From: Eubacteriales bacterium
GTDB lineage: Bacteria > Bacillota > Clostridia > Lachnospirales > Lachnospiraceae
Assembly (NCBI GenBank): GCA_030524715.1
Contig: JAUNGB010000041.1
Coordinates: forward strand, 1 to 45,775
Direction: 5' to 3'
DNA length: 45,775 nucleotides
Shown here in pieces: positions 25,205-34,757 of this stretch; position 1 is the stretch's first letter; every line of letters begins with the position of its first letter. A program made the translations under genes and the position numbers. Under the pieces are notes generated by a model. That model saw only the letters and a list, made by a program, of their open reading frames with translations. It had not been told where the DNA came from and searched no databases.

Positions 25205-25311
25205 AGCAGTTACAGGTTACTGTCCACAAGCCCGGGCGGCCAATGCAGGGCTTTTGAGTGAACAGCAGCATAATTAACATTATTAATATAAAATCCAGAG
25301 AGGTGAGTGAA

Positions 25312-26679
25312 ATGCTTTATGACTCCCAACAGGAAACAGACGGCTTAGAGTATCCTATCGTCAGTATCATTGTTCCTTTATATAACGCGGAAAGTGTTAT
25401 AAACCGCTGTGTTGACAGTATTCTGAAACAAAATTTCCGTGATTTTGAATTGCTTCTGGTAGATGACGGAAGTCAGGACTTCTCCGGACGCATTTGTGAT
25501 GAATATGCCGCAAAGGACGCCAGAGTCCATGTGATCCACAAGGAAAATACCGGGGTTTCCGACAGTAGAAATATTGCGATCCGAAAGGCCCGGGGAACCT
25601 ATCTCCAGTTTGTGGACAGTGATGACTGGCTTACTCCGGAGGCAACCGGCTTATTACTTTCCTGTGCCCAAACATATCCCTGCGATCTTGTCGTATCCGA
25701 TTTCTACCGTGTGGTCGATAACAGAATTGCCCATAAAGGCAGTATTCAGGAAAACGGTCTTTTAACCAGGGAAAAATTTGCATCTTACATGATGGAAAAA
25801 CCCGCGGATTTTTACTATGGCGTCCTTTGGAACAAATTATATAAAAAAGCGCTGATTGAACAGTTTCATCTTGAAATGGATACTGAAATCAGTTGGTGCG
25901 AAGATTTCATGTTTAATCTGGAATATATCAGCCATACCCAAAACATCTATGTTCTTCGTGTTCCGATCTACTACTATGTAAAAACCAAACATTCTCTGTC
26001 TGCTCAGGGAATCAGCCTGACAAAGACGATTAAAATGAAAACTATGGTATTTGAATACTATAAAAAGTTTTACAAAGAAGTTTTTGATGAAAAAGACTAT
26101 GAAAAAAGTCGGCTGCAGGTATACAGTTTTTTCCTGGATGCCGCAAATGACGGTATTGTGCCGCCTGTCCAGCTTCCCGGAGCTGCCAGGCTGGGGGAAG
26201 AACGAGTACAGATCAATCCCAAAGTTCTGGAAAACGATACGACTTTGCTGGATGTGTATCTGAAGCGGAAGTGCCTGGAATTATGCCTGAATCCAATCAC
26301 TTTCCGCTATGATCTGCAGTCAGAGGAAGTATATCTGCTGCTGTTTTTAAGCCAGAATCACAATATGCACACCCGAAAAGAGCTGGCTGATTTCATCGGA
26401 CAGCCCCAAAGGAAACTCAACGGCGCTTTACAGAGATTAAAAGCTCATGGATATCTTACCTGGACAGAACATACGTCGAGGGATAAAGCTTCAAAATCAA
26501 CCGCTCGGCTGCTGGATATTCAGCTTCTTCCCATTACAGAACCAATTCTGCACGAGCTGAATGAAGCCCAGGAAAACTATCGTCATATCATTTTCTCAGG
26601 ATTTTCAGAAACAGAGCTTAATGAATATGAAGAACTGTCAAAAAGATTAAAAGAAAATATCATCAAGATTCTATTGTGA
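25312..26679 (+). CDS. Family 2 glycosyltransferase fused to a MarR-like winged helix
   Basis: A 455-residue protein with an unusual two-part structure. Residues about 15-235 are a GT2 GT-A domain: 'VSIIVPLYNAESVINRCVDS', 'LLLVDDGSQDFSGRICDEY', 'FVDSDDWLTPEA' (DxD-type sugar-nucleotide and metal site) and 'ISWCEDFMFNLEYI'. Residues about 339-455 read as a MarR-type winged helix: 'VYLLLFLSQNHNMHTRKELA', then 'QPQRKLNGALQRLKAHGYLT', a variable wing, and a long C-terminal dimer helix. No membrane segment. The ATG at 25312 has AGAGGTG 6 bases before it. Sugar donor and target unknown. The MarR part is inferred from pattern alone. Confidence 0.8.
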   Translation: MLYDSQQETDGLEYPIVSIIVPLYNAESVINRCVDSILKQNFRDFELLLVDDGSQDFSGRICDEYAAKDARVHVIHKENTGVSDSRNIAIRKARGTYLQFVDSDDWLTPEATGLLLSCAQTYPCDLVVSDFYRVVDNRIAHKGSIQENGLLTREKFASYMMEKPADFYYGVLWNKLYKKALIEQFHLEMDTEISWCEDFMFNLEYISHTQNIYVLRVPIYYYVKTKHSLSAQGISLTKTIKMKTMVFEYYKKFYKEVFDEKDYEKSRLQVYSFFLDAANDGIVPPVQLPGAARLGEERVQINPKVLENDTTLLDVYLKRKCLELCLNPITFRYDLQSEEVYLLLFLSQNHNMHTRKELADFIGQPQRKLNGALQRLKAHGYLTWTEHTSRDKASKSTARLLDIQLLPITEPILHELNEAQENYRHIIFSGFSETELNEYEELSKRLKENIIKILL

Positions 26680-26712
26680 TGATCTTTCATTTTGTTGCTC
26701 CACTGTCACGCT

Positions 26713-27444
26713 CTAGCTTACTAATGGAAGTATATAGGTTGTCCACAGCCAGCTAAACGGCATTACCAGTATCATTGACGGTATCATATCTGCTGTCGGA
26801 AACATTTTTACGTTAATCATGCGGAAGCCTGTGGCCAGCATGATAAATCCGCCGCACGCCTTAAAATCATTGATCATCGACGGCGTCGTAAGCGGGAAGA
26901 TCAGCCCTGCTCCCAGGAAAAGAATCAGGAAAATAATAAACTGCGGAATTGCGATGGCAGATACTACCGCTCCCAGAGTGCAGGCAAAGATTAACGCCGT
27001 AAACAAGTCCAGAATGGACTTGGCGATCAGAATACTGTGATCCCCGCTCATACCGGAAACAATGGAACCGTAAATTCCTGTGCCGCTGGCGCAGAACAGT
27101 ACGATAACCGTGACAAGCGTCGCCATAAATTCCTCTTCCGATACGGTACTGTTGTTGTTCTTTATAAATTTTCCGATTATCCGCTGCATTCCCCTTCCGG
27201 CCGCATGGATCCTGTCCCCCAGACGGATGGCCAGGCCCAGCACAGTACCAAGGATCACAGCAAAAATGACCGCCGGCATGTTTTCCATGAGAGCGATCGC
27301 GCTAATTCCCATTCCCATGGAGCATGCGCCAAAAATCATGTTGATCTTTTCCTTAAAGTCGGAACTTATTTTTTTTCCAACTGCCGCACCGATCAACCCT
27401 CCTATAAAAATAGAAAGTGCGTTAATAATAATTCCTGTAGGCAT
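26713..27444 (-). CDS. DUF554 family membrane protein
   Basis: A 243-residue protein of the DUF554 (YdfK/YqgA) family with about six to seven membrane helices. Family marks are 'GIIINALSIFIGGLIGAAVG' at the start and 'GACSMGMGISAIALMENMP'. The function is unproven, although a role in small-molecule transport has been suggested. Monocistronic, convergent with the glycosyltransferase gene. Confidence 0.88.
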   Translation of the reverse strand: MPTGIIINALSIFIGGLIGAAVGKKISSDFKEKINMIFGACSMGMGISAIALMENMPAVIFAVILGTVLGLAIRLGDRIHAAGRGMQRIIGKFIKNNNSTVSEEEFMATLVTVIVLFCASGTGIYGSIVSGMSGDHSILIAKSILDLFTALIFACTLGAVVSAIAIPQFIIFLILFLGAGLIFPLTTPSMINDFKACGGFIMLATGFRMINVKMFPTADMIPSMILVMPFSWLWTTYILPLVS

Positions 27445-27538
27445 TCTACAATCCCCTCCTTCAGGTTAAAATGATAACATATTTACGGAGGAATTGCAAA
27501 ATTTAATAAATGCTGTCGGCTGCTGCATATTCTTTTCC

Positions 27539-27765
27539 GTTACTGTTTACAGGTTATCATTTTGCCTGCCTTTCTTTATATACTACATAGCAATACAAAT
27601 ATCAGCGCAGGAATCAGAAAAAGTCCCATACGGATAATGTTTCTGCTCGAAAGATCCAGAAAATTATCCTGTACTTCAGCAGATACTTTTAAAGCCTGCG
27701 TACATATTGGGATAATGTGCAGGTATATAGAAAGGCAGGCAGAACGAAAACCGGCAAACAGTAAC
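27539..27765. mobile_element. MITE-like 227-bp fold-back element (inverted repeat, no ORF)
   Basis: The two halves are imperfect inverted copies. GTTACTGTTT (27539-27548) matches AAACAGTAAC (27756-27765). GCCTGCCTTTCT plus ATATAC (27564-27583) matches GTATATAGAAAGGCAGGC (27723-27740). Further in, AATAT-N3-CGCAGG and GGATAAT-type segments align at equal offsets, so the pairing continues toward the centre. It has no credible protein and lies between two transcription units. This is what a MITE looks like; I could not see a clear target-site duplication. Confidence 0.5.
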
Positions 27766-27895
27766 AGGCTTGTTTCCTGCTACGGTAAACAAATTATCGG
27801 ATAAATAATAGAAAAAACGGGGCTTATATGATAAAATAAGACCAACGGTAAAAGATCTGTATGACATTATAAATGAATAACTATAAGGGGATAAC

Positions 27896-28735
27896 ATGGA
27901 AAATAACGAGTTGTTTCAGATAGGCGAGGTGTCCAGGCTGTTTCATATCAGCGTCAGTATCTTGCGGCACTATGATAAAATCGGTCTTGTTAAACCGGAA
28001 TATACGGATCCTGACACAGGATACCGCTATTACAGTGCCAGACAGTTTGAATGCCTGAATACCATCCGGTATCTTCGGGCACTGGATATGCCTTTGGAGC
28101 AGATTTCCAGATTTCTGCAGAACCGGGATATTGATACCATCCATGAGATGCTCCTGCGTCAGAAGGATGAGGTCAAACGCAGACAACAGGAACTGGCGCT
28201 GATCGAACATAAGATTGATAACCGTCTGGGCCAGATCAGGGATGCACTGGCTTCCGAACTGAATACGGTCACAATAGTACATAAGCCTCCCCGGAGACTT
28301 GCGTCGCTCCGGAAAAAAGTAACTCCCAAAACTTATCTGGATCTGGAATATTCCATCCGGCAGTTAGAGAGTTCAGAGGATACCGCTGTTACCTTTCTCG
28401 GGAAGGTGGGCATCGGAATCTCCAGAGAGAACCTTATAAAAAAGCAATTTCAGCCCTATGATATTGTATTTATCATTTTGGATAAAGAAGATCATTTTAA
28501 GGGAACCACCATACTTTTACCGGAGGAAACCTGTGTCTGCATCCGTTTTCAGGGCGGACATGAAAAAGCAGCCCATTACTACGAGCTGCTTATGGACTAC
28601 ATCAAAAAAAAGGGCGGTGCCGTCAGCGGTTTTTCCAAAGAGATCACTATGATCGACTACGGCCTGACAAACGATACATCCAAATTTGTAACTGAAATAC
28701 AGATACCTGTGGAATTTGCGGAACCTTCAGCCTGA
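27896..28735 (+). CDS. MerR family regulator with GyrI-like effector domain
   Basis: A 279-residue BmrR-type regulator. Residues about 6-75 are the MerR winged helix ('LFQIGEVSRLFHISVSILRH', 'DPDTGYRYYSARQFECLNTI'). Residues 76-115 form the dimer coiled coil ('MLLRQKDEVKRRQQELALIE'). Residues about 120-275 are a GyrI/AraC-like ligand domain for hydrophobic or cationic drugs. GGGG lies about 8 bases before the ATG. It is followed by an AraC gene at 38 bases, probably in one transcript. No efflux gene is adjacent, so its target is unclear. Confidence 0.9.
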   Translation: MENNELFQIGEVSRLFHISVSILRHYDKIGLVKPEYTDPDTGYRYYSARQFECLNTIRYLRALDMPLEQISRFLQNRDIDTIHEMLLRQKDEVKRRQQELALIEHKIDNRLGQIRDALASELNTVTIVHKPPRRLASLRKKVTPKTYLDLEYSIRQLESSEDTAVTFLGKVGIGISRENLIKKQFQPYDIVFIILDKEDHFKGTTILLPEETCVCIRFQGGHEKAAHYYELLMDYIKKKGGAVSGFSKEITMIDYGLTNDTSKFVTEIQIPVEFAEPSA

Positions 28736-28773
28736 CGGCAGGGTTATTTCATGAAACAAGGTAGAGGTACATA

Positions 28774-29649
28774 ATGAAAAAAAATCTTCAGTCCGCCTTT
28801 AATACGCGGCAATACATGGTATCGCAGGATTTTGAGCTTTATTACTATAATGACCATGATCTTCCCAAGGTGGCCCTTCATTCCCATAATTATTATGAAT
28901 TTTATTTTTTTCTGGAAGGGGATATCAGCATCCAGATCGGCAAAGAAATCTTCCCGGTTAAGCACGGGGATCTTCTTTTAGTTCCGCCAAAGCTCCCCCA
29001 CCGTCCGGTCTTTCACAGCCAGGATTCGCCGTACCGGCGTTTTGTTTTCTGGATCAGCCAGGAGTACTACTGCCATCTTCAGCAGCTATCCCCTGATTAT
29101 GTCTATCTGATGGACTATGTACGGACAAACAAAAAGTATATTTTTCACAATGATCTGATTGTATTTAATACGATCCAGTCCAAAATCGTACGCCTTCTTG
29201 AAGAGATGCATTCTCAGCGCTTTGGACGGGACACGCAGATCTCTCTTTGTGTGAATGATCTGATCCTTTATCTGAACCGACTGGTCTACGAGCAGAATGC
29301 GCCTGTCAGCCAAAGTAAACGGCTTGATCTGTATCAGCAGCTTATAGGCTATATCGAAGAACACCTGAACGAAAATTTATCTCTGGAAGCAATCGCCCGG
29401 GAATTTTATGTAAGCAAATATCATATCGCCCATATCTTCAAGGATCGGCTGGGCATGTCAGTTCATCAGTATATTATGAAAAAGCGTCTGGAACTCTGCC
29501 GTGAAGCAATTTTAGGCAAGGACAGCATAACAGAAATCTATCAGAGTCTGGGCTTCTGCGATTATTCCAGCTTTTACCGGGCGTTCAAAAAAGAATTCGG
29601 CGTTTCCCCCAAAGAGTATCGGGATATGCAGACGATCAAATACGACTGA
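28774..29649 (+). CDS. AraC family transcriptional regulator
   Basis: A 291-residue regulator. The cupin has 'KVALHSHNYYEFYFFLEGDI' and 'VKHGDLLLVPPKLPHRPVF'. The two C-terminal HTH motifs include 'LSLEAIAREFYVSKYHIAHI' and 'ITEIYQSLGFCDYSSFYRAF', ending 'GVSPKEYRDMQ'. It lies 38 bases after the MerR gene and converges on lacZ across a shared terminator. It may respond to a sugar, but its target is not shown by the sequence. Confidence 0.9.
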   Translation: MKKNLQSAFNTRQYMVSQDFELYYYNDHDLPKVALHSHNYYEFYFFLEGDISIQIGKEIFPVKHGDLLLVPPKLPHRPVFHSQDSPYRRFVFWISQEYYCHLQQLSPDYVYLMDYVRTNKKYIFHNDLIVFNTIQSKIVRLLEEMHSQRFGRDTQISLCVNDLILYLNRLVYEQNAPVSQSKRLDLYQQLIGYIEEHLNENLSLEAIAREFYVSKYHIAHIFKDRLGMSVHQYIMKKRLELCREAILGKDSITEIYQSLGFCDYSSFYRAFKKEFGVSPKEYRDMQTIKYD

Positions 29650-29698
29650 ATGAAACTGAGTTACACTGACATATCCCCAACCGAATCCCAGCACTCTT

Positions 29699-29739
29699 CG
29701 TTCTGCTTCAGTCGGCCCAAAGCCGACCGAAACAGAACG
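29699..29739. terminator. Long hairpin between the convergent AraC and beta-galactosidase genes
   Basis: 18-base arms 29699-29716 and 29722-29739 (CGTTCTG...GTCGGC with GCCGAC...CAGAACG) pair with two G-T type wobbles around a 5-base loop. No strong T run follows, but position and stability suit a bidirectional terminator. The upstream 29665-29700 resembles part of the repeat at 4841-4878. Confidence 0.6.
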
Positions 29740-29766
29740 TATAAATATTTCTAAATACTTATGCTT

Positions 29767-32700
29767 TTACAGCCCTTTAAAGCTGAAGGTAAACTCCATC
29801 CGCCCGTCCGCATTCAGCAGATACTCAGGATGTGTAACTGCTCCCCAGCTATCGTCGCCGGCGATACCCATCTGGCCCATGGCCGCGCGGACTACCGTAT
29901 AGTGGATCTCCGGCAGTTCGTAGGGATGCATGGCATTTTCGATCTCATGGGGCGTCCATGGCAGGGCGGAGAACATCATCGGCCCGCTTGCCTTATCCAT
30001 CTCGAAAAGCATTCCTCTGCCTTTACGGTCTGTAATCTTCGCCCAGCGTACTTCTTCCTTTGCCCCGCATTCCTGCGGCACCAGATAATCCGCCATATTA
30101 TCGGCAACCATATTGTGGTAAATGCCAAGCTTCGCGCCCTTCTTCCTGTCTGCGTAGGTGTCCTCCGGTCCCAGACCGTACCAGGTCACATGGTCATAGT
30201 CTGCGTTAAACTTAAAGATCACGCCAAACTCCGGCATATCGCCAAGTTCCTTTACAGGGTCGTAAGACAGGGTGGTCTTTACCCTTCCGTCTCCTGTCAC
30301 CTCATAGGAAAGCGTACACTCGCTGGCCGGGGCTGTGGGCATCACATAATTAAAGGTTACTTTCACAGAATTGTCCTTCTCTTCCGTCACAGGCGCGTTT
30401 CCTGATCCGTATGTCATGCTCTGGCGGAAATCCTTGTGGCTTACATACATACTTGCGATCTTCCACTGTCCGTAGCGCATAGGCATCAGGTTTCCGCAGT
30501 CATTGTCCGTAGGAGCACGCCAGAAATTGGGCTTTGGAATTGCCTCGATCATCTCTCTGCCTGCATACCGGTAGGATACCAGTCCGCCGTTCAGAACGGA
30601 GAACATCACCTCAAAATGCGCGCCTCTTACGCCGATATTATGAGCGCTGCGGATCACCTCTATCTTCTCCGTGCATGCCTTTTCTTCCGCTTCCACCTGG
30701 TACACATACTGTCCGAACGCAACCTCGTAGCCTGCGTCCGCCCATACCTTCGCCTCCTTCAGATGGAAGGAAACAGTAACTGCATATTCCCCTGCCGCCG
30801 TCTCCTTTTCAAAAGGAAGGGCATAAGTTTTCTCACTTAAAGGAGCAACCGACGCTGCCAGAGTCCCGGTGCGGATCACTCTGCCGTCCTTTGCCACGCT
30901 CACCCGGCATTCAAAGGCATCGGTATTCACAAACAGATTCTTATTGATGATCTTCACAGAATCCGCGCTTACCTCTGCTGTAATGTTCTGATAGTTGAAT
31001 TTTACCTCCTGCATCTTGGGGGTAGCTTCTCTCTCTCCGCCAGAGACGATGCCGTTTCCGCTGAAATTATAGTCGGTGGGACGCTCGCCGAAATCCCCGC
31101 CGTATGCCTGGAATTCCTTTCCGTAGCGGTCCTTTTTATAGATCGACTGGTCTATGTAATCCCAGATAAAGCCGCCCTGATACTTCGGCTCCGTATCTGT
31201 CAGATCCGTGTACTTATGCATAGCGCCGCAGGAATTTCCCATCGCATGAGTATACTCACAGCAGATAAACGGCTTGCTGTCATCTTTTTTAAGGAACGCC
31301 TTGATCGCTTCTACAGACGGATACATCTGGCTTTCCATATCGCTGGTATCGTTGTATCTTCTGTCATGGCACACGCCCTCATAGTGAACCAGACGGGTGG
31401 GATCCTCTCTGCGGAAAAACTGTGACATTTCATAGATATCCTTTCCTCCGAAGGACTCGTTTCCGCAGGACCAGATCAGGATCGCCGGGTGGTTCTTGTC
31501 CCTCTGGTACATGGAATTAACACGATCCAGCAGCAGATCCAGCCATTCAGGCTTGTCGTGAGGAACCACATATGTATAATCCCCAGTCTGCTCTGCAAGA
31601 TCCCAGGAGCCGTGGGACTCCAGATTGTTCTCAGCGATCATGTAGATCCCGTATTCGTCGCACAGCTTGTAAATACCGGAAGCATCCGGGTAATGACAGG
31701 TACGGATGGCATTGATATTATTCCGCTTCATCGTTATCAGATCCTTGCGGAGCTCTTCCTCTGATACGCAGCGTCCTGTCACAGAACTGAACTCATGACG
31801 GTTGACTCCCTTAAACACGATCCTCTTTCCGTTAAGGGTCATGATACCGTCTTTCATCTCAAACCTTCGGAAGCCCACCTTCTGGGGAATGATCTCCTGA
31901 AGGGTTCCCTCCCGGTCATAAACCTCAAGCTTCAGGTCATACAAATTGGGTTCCTCCGCGCTCCAGAGTTCAGGCTCTTCCACGTTCCAGGTAAACGCCT
32001 CTTCCTTAGCACCGTCTTCACCCTGTATACTTTTCTCATCCTGAAGAACCACGCTGCCGCCCTTTGACAATTCAAGCTTCAGTGTTCCGCTGCCCCATGC
32101 CTTAACGCCAACCTCAAGAACCGCTGCTTTAAGGCTTTCATCCGGGATTGCCCGTACCTTCAGGTCATAGATATGAACCTCCGGCACCGTATACAGATAC
32201 ACATCACGGTAAATTCCGGAAAAACGGTAAAAGTCCTGATCCTCGCACCAGCTTCCAGCCGTCCATTTAAATACCTGCGCCGCCAGCTTGTTTTCTCCGT
32301 CCTTAACATAATCGGTCAGTTCAAACTCTGACGGGGTAAAAGAATCCTCGCTGTAGCCCACAAACTGCCCGTTCAGCCATAATGCCAGGCCGCTCTCCGC
32401 ACCCTGGAAGGAAATAAAAAGGCGCTTTCCCTTCATGGTCTCCGGAACGGTAAAATATTTCACATAGCTTGCCACAGGATTAAAATGCTCCGGAATCTCT
32501 CCGGGAACGATCTGGTCATGGCCCTCCCAGGGATACTGTACGTTCGCATACTGGGGGGCGTCATATCCCTCCATCTGGATATGGGCGGGAACATAAATGT
32601 CGTCCCAGTCACGGCAGCAGTATTCTTCTTTTTCAAAGCCGGGAACAGCGCTTCCATAGTTCCGCGCATAATGGAATTTCCAGATTCCGTTCAGGCTGCA

Positions 32701-32829
32701 TCGAAAGCTGCTTCCACCATCCCTTGCTTCCTCTTCCGAGCCGTAATATACATGATCCGAGTGGGCCGCCATCCGGCCGTCGCAAAAATACAAGGGATCC
32801 TTCACCTTATTATAATCAAAAGTTTTCAC
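29767..32829 (-). CDS. lacZ: Beta-galactosidase LacZ (GH2)
   Basis: A 1020-residue cytosolic enzyme that hydrolyses lactose and other beta-galactosides. Domain order is GH2 jelly-roll sugar-binding (about 40-220), Ig-like domain, TIM barrel (about 320-620) and beta-galactosidase small chain (about 740-1015). 'ILIWSCGNESFGG' holds the acid/base Glu, 'FICCEYTHAMGNSCG' the nucleophile Glu, and 'GGFIWDYIDQS' is also typical. The start is GTG with AGGAGG 7 bases upstream. Length matches E. coli LacZ (1024). Divergent from an AraC regulator; a sugar ABC importer lies beyond it. Confidence 0.97.
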   Translation of the reverse strand: MKTFDYNKVKDPLYFCDGRMAAHSDHVYYGSEEEARDGGSSFRCSLNGIWKFHYARNYGSAVPGFEKEEYCCRDWDDIYVPAHIQMEGYDAPQYANVQYPWEGHDQIVPGEIPEHFNPVASYVKYFTVPETMKGKRLFISFQGAESGLALWLNGQFVGYSEDSFTPSEFELTDYVKDGENKLAAQVFKWTAGSWCEDQDFYRFSGIYRDVYLYTVPEVHIYDLKVRAIPDESLKAAVLEVGVKAWGSGTLKLELSKGGSVVLQDEKSIQGEDGAKEEAFTWNVEEPELWSAEEPNLYDLKLEVYDREGTLQEIIPQKVGFRRFEMKDGIMTLNGKRIVFKGVNRHEFSSVTGRCVSEEELRKDLITMKRNNINAIRTCHYPDASGIYKLCDEYGIYMIAENNLESHGSWDLAEQTGDYTYVVPHDKPEWLDLLLDRVNSMYQRDKNHPAILIWSCGNESFGGKDIYEMSQFFRREDPTRLVHYEGVCHDRRYNDTSDMESQMYPSVEAIKAFLKKDDSKPFICCEYTHAMGNSCGAMHKYTDLTDTEPKYQGGFIWDYIDQSIYKKDRYGKEFQAYGGDFGERPTDYNFSGNGIVSGGEREATPKMQEVKFNYQNITAEVSADSVKIINKNLFVNTDAFECRVSVAKDGRVIRTGTLAASVAPLSEKTYALPFEKETAAGEYAVTVSFHLKEAKVWADAGYEVAFGQYVYQVEAEEKACTEKIEVIRSAHNIGVRGAHFEVMFSVLNGGLVSYRYAGREMIEAIPKPNFWRAPTDNDCGNLMPMRYGQWKIASMYVSHKDFRQSMTYGSGNAPVTEEKDNSVKVTFNYVMPTAPASECTLSYEVTGDGRVKTTLSYDPVKELGDMPEFGVIFKFNADYDHVTWYGLGPEDTYADRKKGAKLGIYHNMVADNMADYLVPQECGAKEEVRWAKITDRKGRGMLFEMDKASGPMMFSALPWTPHEIENAMHPYELPEIHYTVVRAAMGQMGIAGDDSWGAVTHPEYLLNADGRMEFTFSFKGL

Positions 32830-33011
32830 TGCGATTCCTCCTTTTTCTTATTTCTTGTTTCTTGAACCGCGCATCTAAAACTGCGCGGATTTCTTCTGTT
32901 CTTTAAAAGCTGCATCTTTCTTAAAAGCTACATTCATTATAGTATAAAAAGCCAGACTGTGGTATAATAAGATAATCCAAAAAATATCATATTTTGAAAC
33001 AGGTGACGCCT

Positions 33012-33818
33012 ATGCCAATCTACTTTCGAAATGCCCCTGTCGCCGTGCCCTTTATGTATGATTCCGTGGGAAACCACTGGACTCAAGCCCGCACGGAACG
33101 ACAAAACGGCTACCCGTATTATCACTATCTGCAGACCGAAGAGGGCGCCGGGCGGATTGAGATCCGCGGTTCCCTTTATACCCTTTCGGAGGGTGAGGGC
33201 ATCCTGATCGCCCCGTCCCTGCCCCACTCCTATACCAAAATATCCGACTCCTGGATCACTATGTTCGCCACCTTTACCGGCACACTGGCCTCCGGTATTC
33301 CTTCTCTTGTCCAGAACCGCCCTGTCATCCTCATTGACCGGGAGCGGGGCAGGCAGATTCAGGAGATCATCTTTTCTGCCGTGTCTATGCATGAGCAGCC
33401 TCTGCCGGATATACAGGCGCTCTCCCTGTCCTGCTACAGCCTGCTGCTGAAGCTTGGCGATCCGGCGTCTGCGGGAAAGCTTTTGGAAAACCCTCTGTAT
33501 CTGCAGTACATCGCTCCGGTGGTAAAAGAAATCGAAACACATTACTACAGCGAACTCACCGCGGACTCCCTGAGTCGTATGGTATATGTATCTCCACAGT
33601 ATCTCTCCCGGCTTTTCCGGCGTTTTCTGGGCTGCTCCGTGTATGAATATCTGACCATGTACCGGATAAACAGGGCCAAGGAACTTCTGGTATCCGACCC
33701 GGACAGAAAAATCCAGGATATCGCCCAGGCGGTTGGCTTTACTCATTCCAGCCATTTTATTTCCATGTTCCGCAAGGCTACCGGCATCACCCCGCTGGAT
33801 TTCCGGAAAATGTATTAA
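33012..33818 (+). CDS. AraC family regulator divergent from lacZ
   Basis: A 268-residue regulator with an N-terminal AraC ligand-binding cupin ('YYHYLQTEEGAGRIEIRGSL', 'LSEGEGILIAPSLPHSY') and C-terminal HTH pair ('LTADSLSRMVYVSPQYLSRL', 'IQDIAQAVGFTHSSHFISMF', 'GITPLDFRKMY'). The ATG at 33012 has AGGTG 6 bases upstream; the frame also opens at a TTG 18 bases earlier without a ribosome site. Probably the activator of lacZ and perhaps of the importer genes. Confidence 0.92.
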   Translation: MPIYFRNAPVAVPFMYDSVGNHWTQARTERQNGYPYYHYLQTEEGAGRIEIRGSLYTLSEGEGILIAPSLPHSYTKISDSWITMFATFTGTLASGIPSLVQNRPVILIDRERGRQIQEIIFSAVSMHEQPLPDIQALSLSCYSLLLKLGDPASAGKLLENPLYLQYIAPVVKEIETHYYSELTADSLSRMVYVSPQYLSRLFRRFLGCSVYEYLTMYRINRAKELLVSDPDRKIQDIAQAVGFTHSSHFISMFRKATGITPLDFRKMY

Positions 33819-33870
33819 ACCGTTACGGTTCATACCCAAGCCTTACACCGTAGATGCGAACAGTAATATT

Positions 33871-33905
33871 AAAAATGCTCTCCGTATGTCATGGAGAGCA
33901 TTTTT
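33871..33905. terminator. Bidirectional terminator between AraC and sugar permease genes
   Basis: AAAAATGCTCTCC (33871-33883) and GGAGAGCATTTTT (33893-33905) form a 13-bp stem with A and T runs on both sides, ending both convergent transcripts. Confidence 0.9.
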
Positions 33906-33917
33906 ATTGTCATACCG

Positions 33918-34757
33918 TTACTTGACAGCTCCGGTAATACCTTCCGCAAACTGCTTCTGTAATACGAAGAACACGATCATGGTAGGAATGGAGCAGAAAA
34001 GTACGCCGCACATAAGCATACCGTAGTCTGTTACATAACCGGTGATCAGGTTTCCGATCAGCATCGGCATGGTGATGGCATCATTATCGGTCATGATTAC
34101 CTTCGGCCACAGGTACGCATTCCATGCGTTCATAAAGGTAATAACCGCCGCTGCCGCATAGGTGGATCTCATGGTCGGAATAAACATCTGGAAAAAGATC
34201 TTTACCTCGCTCAGGCCGTCGATACGGGCCGCTTCAATGATGTCGATCGGGAACGCCCTCGCGTTCTGCCGGAACATCATGATCATAAACGGCGTGGAAA
34301 TAATGGGCAGGATAAAACCGATGGACGTGTTCAGAAGCTTCGCCTTGGAAAACATCTGGAACAGAGGGATCATCGTCGCTACCTGCGGAACCATCATTGC
34401 AAGAAGCAAAATGGAGAACAGTCTGTCCTTTGCCTTGTCATGGTAAACCTCGAAGCCGTAGCCTGCAATGGAGCAGATCAAAAGGCAGAGTACCGTAGTC
34501 AGCGCAGCGTAAAAGAGGGAGTTCCACATAGATCTCCACAGAGGCTGCTGGGAAACCAGATTGTTGAAGTTTTCCATAAAATGCCCGCCCGGAAGCAGCC
34601 TGCCTCTTGATACATCCGTAGAGGTATTCGTTGCGGCAGAAATCATCCAGTATAGCGGAAATACCGAAATAAAGGACACGATACACAGAAAAATATAGGT
34701 AGGGATCAATCTTCTCTGGATTGCTGATTTATTCTTTTTCTCAGTCACGTGTATCAC
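33918..34757 (-). CDS. Sugar ABC importer permease, MalG/LacG type
   Basis: A 279-residue permease of the CUT1 family with six helices. The EAA loop 'EAARIDGLSEVKIFFQMFIP' docks the ATPase. 'FPLYWMISAATNTSTDVSRG' near the N-terminus and 'NAWNAYLWPKVIM' are typical of the second CUT1 permease. It overlaps the first permease by 17 bases at its start. No ATPase gene is present; CUT1 importers in these bacteria commonly share a MsmK-type ATPase encoded elsewhere. Likely imports lactose or other beta-galactosides, given lacZ. Confidence 0.92.
   Translation of the reverse strand: MIHVTEKKNKSAIQRRLIPTYIFLCIVSFISVFPLYWMISAATNTSTDVSRGRLLPGGHFMENFNNLVSQQPLWRSMWNSLFYAALTTVLCLLICSIAGYGFEVYHDKAKDRLFSILLLAMMVPQVATMIPLFQMFSKAKLLNTSIGFILPIISTPFMIMMFRQNARAFPIDIIEAARIDGLSEVKIFFQMFIPTMRSTYAAAAVITFMNAWNAYLWPKVIMTDNDAITMPMLIGNLITGYVTDYGMLMCGVLFCSIPTMIVFFVLQKQFAEGITGAVK

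Noticed and set aside
27562-27804. Plus-strand 80-codon frame inside the fold-back element
   Set aside because: No ribosome site, no recognisable sequence, and it arises from the inverted-repeat arms.
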